Below are positions 24,550-35,074 of a stretch of 64,000 nt of DNA, piece by piece. The position numbers and the translations under genes are program-made. The notes under the pieces were generated by a model. It was given only the letters and a program-made list of their open reading frames with translations. It did not search any database and was not told the origin of the DNA. The stretch covers positions 868,001-932,000 of the forward strand of contig QNQO01000226.1 of assembly GCA_003290165.1 (NCBI GenBank). The letters run 5' to 3'. The first letter of the stretch is position 1, and every line of letters begins with the position of its first letter. The DNA comes from Berberis thunbergii (taxonomy: Eukaryota > Streptophyta > Magnoliopsida > Ranunculales > Berberidaceae).

Positions 24550-25282
24550 TCGAAAGTGTCCATGTGTAATATTATTCCAAAAAAACCAATATAATGTAAT
24601 GGTGTGAATAAGGCCAAGGAAGGTTTCCACTTTTCATGATTCCTAGAATTTTTTTTCTATTTTCCACTCAGGGTTTACAAAAGGATCCTTCAGATAGTGA
24701 TTTGTTCGACAAGAAAAAAAGATTAAAATGCACCAGAGGCTGAATCTGCTGAGCTATTATCTGCATAGGGCCTGACGGAACGGAACTCCATTTTCATTGA
24801 TGGATGGTCTTTTCTCATTCAACGGAAAACACCGATCACCAGTGAACAAAGGAAGATGAGGGCATGGAAACAAACACGAACTAATCAAGTGAGCCTGAAT
24901 GAACCGCTCCTTTCTCATCCTAGTGAGTCCGGACCAAACTAAATGAACCAACTATTAGAGGCCCCGCAACTTACCCACCGCTCTATAGCATATTCCTCAT
25001 TCGTCCGATCCCCGATGTGTCCATCATTGCTAAAAACAAAAATTCCTTCCGGAAAGGAAACAACAACAGAGTTCGATATCTCCGCCCCACTCTAACCAAA
25101 CCCGCCCCAGTCTGATCAACCACTCCTTGTGTTGAGATCTCGTTTACTTTACTATTAGCCAGGGATAGGCTTATTTGTCCAAATAGAGGACTACCTCCCC
25201 AAAATGAGGCTAGGGAATTTGTCTCTCTTGAATCATGCCCCGGCAGGGGAGGGATATTTGCCTCCATAATCTTTGAACCTCA
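24550..25282. other. Unassigned stretch, possibly organelle-derived
   Basis: Base composition is more balanced than its surroundings, with long open frames on the minus strand (24757-24951, 24983-25267) and a CCTTCCGGAAAGGAA palindrome reminiscent of plant mitochondrial spacer DNA. I do not recognise a gene; organelle origin is only a suspicion. Confidence 0.25.
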
Positions 25283-25290
25283 CTTTTATA

Positions 25291-26166
25291 TAGGGATGGC
25301 AATTGGGCAGATTTTGGCAAATCCATCCCCGTCCCGCTAGGAATGGCGGATACCAAATCCTCCCCGAATATATATTTATCATATTTTTTTAAAACCACCC
25401 CCAAACCAGATGGATTGGCAGATATTCGCCTCGGCCGTTTAACCGAAAAAAAATTAAATTAAATTAAAAAAAAGATCTAAAGTTCATCAAGATGTTCATC
25501 GAGCATTTGCGAGAATACCACGAGAAGCGAAGCTTCCACACCATGAGCGACATGGCTTCCTTCTTCTCGCCAACATGGTCTACAGTGAGTCAGCAAGTCA
25601 ACCAGGACACAGATTGTACAAAATCAAAAAAATATCAATCATCAGAGAAGCCAAAAAACTTTAATGTCTGAGAAAGGAGAGCTTGGTAGAAGCTTTAGTT
25701 GAAGCTTTTTTCAACTTCTTCCTCGTTGTTGCTTTCTTCGCCTTCGCACCCATTATGATGGTGGTTTGCTTTGGTGCAGAGAAGAGATCAAGAGGATGGA
25801 TTTTGAGGCTCAGCAGAGTAGGCTTTGTGCTTACAGTAAAAGAGAGCAAGAATTGAAGCGATGTTTAGGGTTTATTACAGATAAACGAAGGGGAGGATGG
25901 GACTCAAGTCAAACACGTCAATCATGGGCCTGCGCTCATTAGCCAGCCCAATGTAGCTTTTGAGTGGGATTCTATATTCTAGTGTTATTACCTTAACAAA
26001 TATTCGCGGGGAGGATGTGGTTAAATCCGTATCCGCTCCGAAATTGAGATGAATTCAGTTTGGATCTCCGAATCTGTCCCAAAATTCGTTAAAGTAAATT
26101 CAAAATTGCCCCAAACGATTTGAGTGGGGCAGATATCTATGAAAATTCACCCCACTGCCATCCCTA
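25291..26166. mobile_element. hAT-like non-autonomous element, 876 bp
   Basis: Starts TAGGGATGGCA and ends TGCCATCCCTA. A perfect 8-bp target duplication, CTTTTATA, lies at 25283-25290 and 26167-26174. These are hAT hallmarks. No transposase. The middle (25480-25860) contains short non-repeat sequence with small frames on both strands that I do not recognise and that could be captured host sequence. Confidence 0.88.
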
Positions 26167-26174
26167 CTTTTATA

Positions 26175-26665
26175 GAGAGATCATGCTCGGAGAACAATAA
26201 TACAAGTCTTAGCAAAGTCGGGTACTCCCACAAGTCTCTAGAAACCAAAAGTCTCTAAAAAATAGATGAGAAAACTAAACTTTATTGGAACTTGGATTTG
26301 CATTGTGATGGCTCAAACTAGCTGCCCAATTGTGAGAATTTTAGTTCAAACCCCAACACAAATTGACTCCTTTTGTTGTTTTTCTTGGATATTTAGTCGA
26401 AGAACATAACATCCACCTTGACACTATTAACCATCCGATGACTTGCCTTACTACTTTATTACAAAGAAAAAACCTTGCACGCTATGTTCAAATGCATTTG
26501 GCAATGATCCTCAATGTCCAAATCAGATTTAGACCTTTTGAATTTCTCAATCACTTGGACCTCTTATTTCTTCACTAGATTTCTTGTCAACACACCCATC
26601 TGACCATCAAACATTCTTATACAAAATTTTATCAGCTCCTTCAATCACCAATAGCCACACTTGTA
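26175..26665. other. No recognisable gene
   Basis: AT-rich; a CACTACAAGAACC at 26666-26678 resembles a CACTA transposon end but has no partner in view. Confidence 0.4.
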
Positions 26666-26689
26666 CACTACAAGAACCTTTCTTATTGT

Positions 26690-26818
26690 CGAGGAAACCA
26701 GCGAGGGGGGGTTTACCACTCATCCCTCTCGAGATTTGCATTGATATGCATCTCGAGGGTGGAGGCACGCATCTCGAGGGGGATGAGTGGTCAAACCCTC
26801 CCCCTCGCTGTTTCCTCG
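26690..26818. repeat. Hairpin-forming inverted repeat
   Basis: CGAGGAAACCAGCGAGGGGG at 26690 is inverted at 26775-26818 (ending CCCCCTCGCTGTTTCCTCG). The loop has three more CTCGAG-containing units. About 129 nt would fold on itself. Its outer GTCGAGG-x-GCGAGG motif is shared with 26885 and with the Pack-MULE-like ends. Confidence 0.8.
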
Positions 26819-26882
26819 CCATTTAGAATTTTTGACAATAAAAACCTCACACTTGTTGAATATGGGTAACAGTTTTTCTAAA

Positions 26883-27260
26883 TGTCGAGGAAGTTGGCGA
26901 GGGAGCTCGCCTCGCACGTGCCCAAGCTTTGTTTAAAAAAAAGGGAAATCGAATTTGGGGAGAAATAAGAGGGAGGGAACAATCTCCCTCTCCCCAAATT
27001 CATCTCCACACAGAGAAGAGAAGACAAACCAACCCTCCCTCTCCCCAAACAAAGCTCGAACCGAAGCCCTCCCTCTCCCCAAACGAAGCTCGACATCGCC
27101 ACCCAAAGAAGACAGAAGCTATCCAGAAAAGAGAAGACCGAAGGTAAGTCTCTCCTTCATTTCTTGGTGATTTCTTATAGGGGGTTTCTAGATATAGGGT
27201 TTGTACTTTCTCTAGGGTTGATTTCAGGTGGGGTTTCTAGATCTAGGGTTTCTGGATCTT
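26883..27260 (+). repeat. Solo copy related to the Pack-MULE-like terminal repeat
   Basis: GTCGAGGAAGTTGGCGAGGG, then a C/T-rich block with repeated CTCCCCAAACRAAGCTCGA, then TTTCTTGGTGATTTC and TTTCTAGATCTAGGGTTTC. The order matches 28285-28680, in the same orientation. It may be the left end of a second, partly deleted element reaching toward 28260. Confidence 0.65.
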
Positions 27261-27966
27261 TTGATAAGAATATATATGACAGCAACAATAATATGAAGGG
27301 TTTAGAGAGAGGGATGCACAAATAAGGGGGTACGAAATCTGAGCACTCTTGGGAAGTTGTCCATGAAGAGAGAGATTTTCTCTTATACTCATCCACTTCC
27401 AGTGAAGATGAAGCTGATTCGTTTAAGCCTACAATTGGAGAATGAGCAACTTTGCTAAATTAGTCAGCCATTTTGCCAAACAAGATCTGTCCAAGACACT
27501 CAGTGGTGCCTCCAAACAAAATCGGAGCCCTCTCTTTTTTCTCTTTTGATTTCTCGTCCCACCCATGAAATCAAGAGTGCACTCTTTAGGTCTTTATTTC
27601 TTTAGTCAAAATAGCCCATAAGCATCTCTTGATTTTAGCCACAAGCATGCTATCCCTTGTTCTATTTTATTCAAAGGAACACCACCACCATGAACTAATC
27701 AATAATGTTTTCATAGTGTTTGATCAATAATTGATAGTGATTGAATTGTTACAGTGAACTAACCAAATGTCATTGCAACAGGGTTCTTCGTGATCTCGCC
27801 TCCTTGCTGAAGTCATCATCCACCTTGCTGATTTTGCAGATGCATCAAAGCCTTCAACTGCTTCACTTCCTTTTCATTATTGTTATTGCTGAGATTTGAA
27901 GATATGATCAGAAGCTGCTTGAGCAAAATATGATTGAGACAAAGATAATCCAAGATATGATCTTTA
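27261..27966. other. No recognisable gene
   Basis: Between the terminal-repeat copy and the kinase fragment. No family recognised. Confidence 0.4.
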
Positions 27967-27969
27967 TTG

Positions 27970-28107
27970 AAAATTGTTGTGAAAAGAGGAAACTCGCAAT
28001 CCGAACAAGGTATTAATGAGTTCCAAACAAAAATCCAGATGCTCTCAAGGCTGCGGCATCGCCATTTGGTCTCGTTGATTGGTTATTGTGATGAGAATAC
28101 GGAGATG
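27970..28107 (+). pseudogene. Receptor-like kinase fragment (CrRLK1L type)
   Basis: 46 codons read [18 protein letters not shown], then a stretch ending [17 protein letters not shown]. It covers the VAIK lysine strand, the alpha-C helix Glu region and the following strand of a protein kinase. The K-R-G-N-x-x-S-E-Q-G-I-x-E-F-x-T-E-I motif is typical of the FERONIA/THESEUS/HERK family. The homology stops abruptly on both sides and no other kinase motif is near. It lies just outside the Pack-MULE-like element, behind the 26883 repeat copy, so it may be a second captured fragment. Confidence 0.75.
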
Positions 28108-28260
28108 CCACCAAAGAAAAGGTTGAAAGGAACAAAGTTGGTGGTGGTGGTGGGGTGGTAAGAGAGAAGAGTTTGGGTGGTGAAGTTGATGAGAAAGAAG
28201 AACAAGATAATAGAGCATTGGACTCTCCCAAATAAGAAGATTGTGTGAACTGATAAATGA

Positions 28261-28269
28261 TTGCAACAA
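28261..28269 (+). other. 9-bp target duplication, left
   Basis: TTGCAACAA, repeated perfectly at 34269-34277. Confidence 0.9.
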
Positions 28270-29656
28270 GAGTAATTCTACCCGTCGAGGGAATTGGCGA
28301 GGAACTGGGCGAGGGAGGCTCCTGCGCATGTGCAGGAGCATCGTTTCGAAAAAAAATGGAGGGAATCGAAATTTGGGGGGAAAAAATAGGGAACCTCTCC
28401 TTCTCCCCATTTCCATCTCGCCCATACAGAGACAAAGAGAAATGCCCTCCCCCGACGAAGCTCGACAGAGAAGCCTCCATCTCCCCCAACAAAGCTCGAC
28501 AGATAAGCCCTCATCTCCCTCAACGAAGCTCGACAGAAAAGAGAAGTGGGAGACGAATCGCCACCCTCTCCCAAAAGGTAAAGCTTCTACCTTTGTCTAA
28601 CTGTATTTTCCCTCTCATTCTCTCCTTTGTGGGTGATTTCTTGTTGGGGATTTCTAGATCTAGGGTTTCTACTAGAGCTAGGGCTAAAATTTTGTAGAAA
28701 AGTGTGATTTACAGTGTGATTTTGTTACCCTAATTGAAGTGAAGTGAGGTGGACGAGATTTGATTTACAGTGTATTTTTTTATCGATTTTTTGGTTTGAA
28801 ATTTCATAACGTTGTTTGATAACGAAGTTGTTGTGTTGTTTGTTAGTATTTTAACACAATTTCATGATTTAGGTGTACCCATTAGTGTGTGTTGAAGGTT
28901 AGTAAGATTATGAACTATGGTTTGCTATTTTTGTTGAACTTTGCATAATAATTAGGTTTTGAAGCAGTATGTAATGTGAGTAAACTGCTTAAGTTCTTCC
29001 TAACTTTATGGGGATTTCTAAGTTGTTGGAATGCATAGTGTTTTCTATTGAACGCCAGAATCTCAGGTAGTATTGTTGACTTATTGTTGTGTTTAGACAA
29101 AAAATTTAGTTTTCATATTTGGCATCTACTGCAGAGATCTTATTAAGATTATTCAGTCCTATAAACTCTGCTTTCCGAATTTCTAGGTCTTACAAAAGTT
29201 GTGACTGTAAATGCAAGTTTGATCTAAATATAAAATGGGCAATCAAGTTAAAGGCAGTACTAAGCTGTTACTTTTCCTGATTTGTTTACCTAACAAGTAT
29301 TAAGCCTGCCCATGTCTGACCAAAGGGTGGGTTCTTATATGCTCTGCGAAGATTTTGCTTATATTGAATTCTTCTCTACCAAATTCATGGGAATATAAGA
29401 TAATGAAACATCAATGTTATATATCAAAAACAAAAGAAAGTGAAGATGTGAGAAACATGATATTATACTCAATTCTTCCCCTAAAATTTGTGAAAAAACT
29501 TTAGAGAATTTTGTATTGTACTGCATGTTTTGTATGTCGTTTCTATTGCTTTAGTTTAGAAGTTACACCACCAAATATATAAAAAAAAAAAAAAAAAAAA
29601 AATTGGACCGACTTGACCAAAGTAGTTGATATGTATGGGACTGCTTCCAAGTTTCT
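28270..29656 (+). repeat. Left terminal inverted repeat of the Pack-MULE-like element
   Basis: About 1387 bp. It contains C/T-rich repeats of an AAGCTCGACAGA-type unit, a GATCTAGGGTTTCTA block and AT-rich inner sequence. It matches the right arm up to GCTTCCAAGTTTCT, where the two diverge. Confidence 0.88.
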
Positions 29657-30345
29657 AAATTATTGTCGTGTATTCATATCATTACTTTAGGATTTGAAAG
29701 ACCCCATGGCCTACAACTGCGTATGACACCTTGATCATGATCAACTTTAGATCCCATAATTTCCTACTTCTTTTACTCTTTGGGTACATTATTTGGATTT
29801 GGCTATAAACTCTATAACAGACTATGAACATGGTTGAAATCCACTGGTTGCAGAGGCTACCCTAGAAGTGATGCTAATGTAGACAGATGTTTAGGTCTAT
29901 TGAAGCCAAAATTGAATGACGTGATAGAAGAATCTTGGGAGGAACTTGGCATGCAACACAGAAATTGCCAATGGTGCAGTCATTGCGCTGGCTTATTTAA
30001 CATGCAACACAGAATTGCCAATGGTGTAGAGTGAATTCAGTAATGTTTTTAGTTATATCACATTCAGGTTTGATCAGATTCAGGTTTGTTATACAGTAAT
30101 GTTTTTAGAGTGATCACATTCAGGTAAGGCTGGATCTAGGACTTTATGGTTTGGATTTAGTATGTTTTAATCATATTTTCAAGAAAACCATTTGGTCTGC
30201 AGTGATTGCCATGGATATTCGTTTTGTGGTTATCGATGAATTTTACTTTTGATTCATGCTAGTCAAGTTCTGAGGAAAAGTAGGCGTATTTATCGTATCG
30301 AAGACCACAATCTAATGGTAAAGAAAGTTGGGCACTAATGCCTAC

Positions 30346-31001
30346 CATGGTGCATAAAACTCAACAAGAACATCTTTCTTAGCATCCAAAACACTCTCAT
30401 CAAAATTGCTTTCTGTTAGCACTACTACATTGGATGGAATAGTTGCCAGCTTCACATTGGTACCTGTAATTTAATGGTTCTGTTCAGTAAATGGTAAAAG
30501 TTTCCCCGCCTGGCCATGTTAAGAAAACGTCAGCTTAAAATAACAGAATCAAGTAAATACCTCCTTCAGTGTTTACAAACTCAGTCAGAGCTTCTGCTGT
30601 ACGTTGACCCTCATACCTACAAATCACATGGAAAATCGTTTAAAGCAAATCTAAATGAAGCTAAAAAGTTTTGGAATGGAAATTCATTGAACATGGAGTC
30701 AATACATAGACCTCCAATACAACACTTACTTTTTTGGTTCCAAGGACCCCTTTGGAAACCACTTGATGGTAGGGTAACCAGAAACTCCATATTTGCTGCA
30801 GACACCCTTATGCTCATTACAATCAACTTGTAGCATGCATCAAGCAGTGAATTTTTAAAAAACATACGATGCATGCTATAAGGCAAAGGTTCTATCATAT
30901 CAGTTAATTGGAGGTGCCTTTCCAATCAAACAGACTTGGCCTTCTTAAAGCTAGCACAAATCTTCTCATACTCTGGAGCAAGCTTTTTACATTGTCCACA
31001 T
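30346..31001 (-). pseudogene. Captured protein disulfide isomerase-like gene fragment with introns
   Basis: Four exon-like blocks on the minus strand: about 31001-30912, 30829-30730, 30616-30561 and 30463-30346. They read [40 protein letters not shown] plus [31 protein letters not shown]; and [20 protein letters not shown] plus LVEFYAP. This is the order of the two-thioredoxin plant PDI-like family (PDIL2/ERp38 type), from the first active site to just before the second. Most introns keep GT-AG borders, so genomic DNA, not mRNA, was copied. The CGHC active site is now CGQC with the preceding Trp changed to Arg, and a 1-bp loss after AKSV breaks the frame. The fragment lies in the loop of the element and is non-functional as a PDI. 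Confidence 0.85.
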
Positions 31002-31944
31002 CTGTCATTAAAAGCACAATTTAAGTTCAGGTTCCATAAGAAGCTTTAGGAACTTTAACAAGAAGCCAGAGTTGCAGCTCAATTTTAGAGAACAACATTT
31101 TGACAGTAAACTGAGAAGTCAGTTTCTTAACAACTTAGTTAAGTAGTACTAGAGGTGCAATTGAATTTATAAGCCACATAGCTAGGCAGGACCTACAAAA
31201 GACCATTGCACCAATGCTTCCATGTTCTATTCCCTACAAAAGAAACTTGGAAGCAATCCCATACATATCAACTACTTTTGTCAAGTCGGTCCAATTTTTT
31301 TCTTTATTTATTTTTATATATATTTGGTGGTGTAACTTCTAAACTAAAGCAATAGAAACGACATACAAGACATGCAGTACAATACATAAATTCTCTAAAG
31401 TTTTTTCACAAATTTTAGGGGAAGAATTGAGTATAATATCATGTTTTGCACATCTTCACTTTCTTTTGTTTTTGATATATAACATTGTTGTTTCATTCTC
31501 TTATATTCCCATGAATTTGGTAGAGAAGAATTCAATATAAGCAAAATCTTCACAGAGCATATAAGAACCCACCCTTTGGTCAGACATGGGCAGGCTTAAT
31601 ACATGTTAGGTAAACAAATCAGGAAAAGTAACAGCTTAGTACTGCCTTTAACTTGATTGCCCATTTTATATTCAAATCAAACTTGCATTTACAGTCACAA
31701 CTTTTGTAAGACCCAGAAATTCGGAAAGCAGAGTTTATAGGACTGAATAATCTTAATAAGATCTCTGCAGCAGATGCCAAATATGAAAACTGAAATTTTT
31801 GTCTAAACACAACAATCAGTCAACAATACTACCTGAGATTCTGGCGTTCAATAGAAAACACTATGCATTCCAACAACTTAGAAATCCCCATAAAGTTAGG
31901 AAGAACTTAAGCAGTTTACTCACATTACATACTGCTTCAAAACC

Positions 31945-33624
31945 TTTTTTTTTAATAAGAATACTAGGCTTTTTATTACTTGAAAAAATATTTTACATCA
32001 GTCGGGAGTACATGATTTACCCGATAAAAAAGAACCAGAGGACTTACATCATAGCAAACCCAAATAAATAGTGACCAAACCCCTAGATCAATGTCTATAC
32101 TTGTTGTTACTTTTCTTCATTCTAGATGATCGACGAGGATATACCTTGATGTCTCTAAAGTCCATCGCATGAAATCTTTTCGATATTCAAATTTGGTCTA
32201 TCTTTAAACCTGACACTACTCTTGACCTAATGGTGTATTCATCCAAATCTTCTTCTTCTGAACTGATTGTATCCGAAATGTCGGTATCGGTCTCCATTTC
32301 GGTTTCGCTGTTAGCGTTACAAACCAAATAGTTAATATGTTTTATATTCGGTGCTTCAAGTACTATTGCATCCACTAAAGCTTCGTCATCTTGTACAATA
32401 CCCGCATCTGCTAAAAACCCTACCTTCCGGTCATGCACCTTGTCACCACTCTGAACGCGATTCTGAGCACCAACGTGAGCTCCACTGCCAGAGCCATAGA
32501 CAAACCCACTGTCAACATGATCATCCTCAGCAACTGCGTCCTCCTTTGTTGGCCCGGAGTTGCTACCTGAAATCATTGCATTTATCTGTAGATAAGCATT
32601 CCCACTGCTCGTCATTTTCCCTGGGCTAGAGATCCCGACATCCCCACCTACAGCCTTGGTCGAAACCCCCTGCGCCCTCCCTGATTCCAATTGGTGAACA
32701 TACTCGTACGCTCTCTGTTGCGGCCTTGAGCTGCTACCTGAAGCATTATGACATTCTTGCATGAAAGCTTGGTCATCATTCGCATTTTTCTTAGGGATCA
32801 ACTTCTTTGGATCATCATCTATAGCATTTGATGTTTTGTTCACCAAACCAACGATTGGTGACGCAACTTGCTCTGACGAAGCAAACTCTGTTATTGGCAG
32901 AACACGCTCTGGCTGGGACGAAGCAAGCCCTGAAATTGTCTCTCCTTGTTTTTTAATCGCTTTTGCAATCTCAACCGCTGTGTACCCTGCCTCAAGAAGT
33001 CCTTCCTCCGTTGTTTCTGGTTCTACCATGTCACTAACTGGATCCTTCGTCTTACAAGGCAATTGATGATTCATTAGATTACTCTCGTCTTCAACTATGG
33101 TCTCCGTAAGTGACTCGAATTTGTTTGACAACATGACATTCCCCGAATCTTTGACCACCGGCCTCTCAGCACCAACGTCCTCCTGAATTTCCTCACCCTG
33201 ATCATTATTTACACTACTAGTTCCAGCTTCTGGCGTTGAAATTTTATTTTTTTAACCACTGGGACATATTGTTGCTTGAGGACTTTGGCTTCTACCTTTT
33301 GTTTCTCAGTCTTCTCTTCTTTCACAAGTTGGGTGTTCTCACATTGCCCTTATGACCTAACTTTTTTCTGCAATAATTCTCCTGATGTCCTAGAGGAGCC
33401 GTTATACCACAGTGTACCCTGCCCTAGCCAGACCTACAGCACCAAGCAAAGGCAGTGGCGGCGGCAGAGCGGAGGCCAGGCAGGGGCGGCGGTCAAGCTA
33501 CCAGCGCGGAGTGGTTCATCGCGCACTGTGCTTCGCAGGCCCTCTCGCACCCTCTCTGGCGGCGGCCTAGTCATTTCAGATCTGCATTACCTATTCATCC
33601 ATTGAAGTCATACTTGGTGTACCC
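31945..33624 (-). mobile_element. LINE fragment inserted in the Pack-MULE-like right arm
   Basis: Absent from the matching place in the left arm, so it is a later insertion of about 1.68 kb. On the minus strand it ends in AATAAAAAGCCTAG and a short A run at 31945-31953. A zinc-knuckle-like GHQENYCRKK (about 33380) and then KVEAKVLKQQYVPVVKK precede a 323-codon acidic frame (32187-33158), as in plant L1 ORF1 C-termini. Frame breaks separate them. The 5' end (33430-33600) is GC-rich. No clear target duplication, and no reverse transcriptase: 5' part of the element only, or internally deleted. Confidence 0.65.
32187..33158 (-). pseudogene. LINE ORF1 C-terminal region
   Basis: 323 codons starting MVKDSGNVMLSNKFESL, rich in Glu, Asp, Ser and Gly, ending in an acidic DTDISDTISSEEEDLDEY tail. 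The N-K-F-x-x-L motif after a basic stretch is common in plant LINE ORF1. No catalytic domain. The frame is open over nearly 1 kb, so decay is recent or the product was under selection until lately. Confidence 0.55.
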
Positions 33625-34268
33625 AATTATTATGCAAAGTTCAACAAAAATTAGCAAGCCCTAGTTCATAATCTTACTAACCTTCAACACACACTAATGG
33701 GTACACCTAAATCATGAAATTGTGTTAAAATACTAACAAACAACACAACAACTTCGTTATCAAACAACGTTATGAAATTTCAAACCAAAAAATCGAAAAA
33801 AAAAAATACACTGTAAATCAAATCTCATCCACTTCAATTCAATTAGGGTAACAAAATCACACTGTAAATCACACTCTTTTACAGATTTTTAGCCCTAGCT
33901 CTAGTAGAAACCCTAGATCTAGAAATTTCCAACAAGAAATCACCCACAAAGAGGGAGAGAATGAGAAGGAAAATACAATTAGACAAAGGTAGAAGCTTTA
34001 CCTTTTAGGAGAGGGTGGCGATTCATCTCCCGCTTCTCTTCTCTGTCGAGCTTCGTTGGGGGAGATGGAGGCTTATCTGTCGAGCTTCGTTGGGGGAGAT
34101 GGAGGCTTCTCTGTCGAGCTTCATCGTTTGGGGAGAGGGAGAGGTTCCCTCTTTCTTTTTTCCCCCAAATTTCGATTCCCTCCATTTTTATTTTTATTTT
34201 TCGAAACGATGCTCCTACATGTGCGCAGGAGCATCCCTCGCCCATTTCCTCAACAGGTATAATTACTC

Positions 34269-34277
34269 TTGCAACAA
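34269..34277 (+). other. 9-bp target duplication, right
   Basis: TTGCAACAA, identical to 28261-28269. Confidence 0.9.
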
Positions 34278-35074
34278 AGGTGGTGGTGATCAAGAGAAGG
34301 TTGAGGAAGAGGATGTGCTACATTGATAAGAAATTAATAAAGATGTAATTAAGTTGTTTATGTTTTGTTAAAGTGTAATACGATATGTTGGAGTGTTGTC
34401 TTGGAGAGGTTTACAAAGTGTTTTAAATTTTGGTAATAGTTGCAAAATTAAGAAGCCTTGTTGGCACTCCAAATCTTTTTTCATCTTTTGGAAGTGTCAT
34501 CATCTACAGAGGTTTGATCCTCTATTGGGGCATTTTGTTTGTGTGGTCTGCTACCAATTGACTAAACTTAAACGGATTTAAATAGTCTTGAGTAAGATGC
34601 TTTTATGCATTGAATTACCCACTCACGTAGAGTGTCATCCTCTACTGAGGTGTACATAAATATTTGTATTTCTGAATGTCTTCTACTGTATGACATGTAG
34701 AACAAATTTTCGTATTTCCCTATTTCAACTGAGGAATGTGTATTTTTTGCTAAAAAGCAAAATAATGTATCATCTGTTGTGGTATATGTAAATATGTGTT
34801 CAGATCTTTTCTTTGCAGGTCTTCTTTCATTGATGGCGGTCTCTTCGGCCAAGGTTGGTTTTTCTCGTTGAGAATTTGATTGACTGAAACGGGGAACACT
34901 GTGTATGTTCTACCGGATGAGGAGTCCTCTCGTTGAAGAGATAAATACAAAACAGATAAAATACAACCAAGTTTTTCTTACATGTACATTCATTTTTTTC
35001 TAAGAAGTTAAAAATGAAAATCTAGGACGCCTCAACTTCAATCTACTTTGTAAAATGGTCAGTTGCCACAATCA
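34278..35074. other. Degraded tail of the minus-strand Tat gag
   Basis: Minus-strand frames near 34848-34935 (SSSGRTYTVFPVSVNQ) resemble those near 35070-35160 (SSTSRTHTKFSVPINQ), so this part contains a local duplication. Nothing else recognised. Confidence 0.4.

Larger units (their letters stand above)
28270..34268. mobile_element. Pack-MULE-like element with gene capture, 6.0 kb
   Basis: Ends GAGTAATTCTACC and GGTATAATTACTC are inverted and flanked by the perfect 9-bp direct repeat TTGCAACAA, the size made by Mutator-like transposases. Inverted arms are unusually long: 28270-29656, and 31243-34268 less a 1.7-kb insertion. The centre (29657-31242) holds an intron-containing fragment of a PDI-like gene on the minus strand. 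No MURA-type transposase is present, so it would need a helper. A LINE fragment interrupts the right arm (31945-33624). Without it the element would be about 4.3 kb. Confidence 0.88.
31243..34268 (-). repeat. Right terminal inverted repeat of the Pack-MULE-like element (split)
   Basis: Reverse complement of the left arm in two blocks, 31243-31944 and 33625-34268. The seam in the left arm falls at about 28946-28951 within GCATAATAATTAGGTTTTG. Confidence 0.88.

Noticed and set aside
28013..28697. Several overlapping 100-160 codon ORFs
   Set aside because: Both strands are open because of the C/T-rich terminal repeat of the Pack-MULE-like element; the same frames recur in the right arm.
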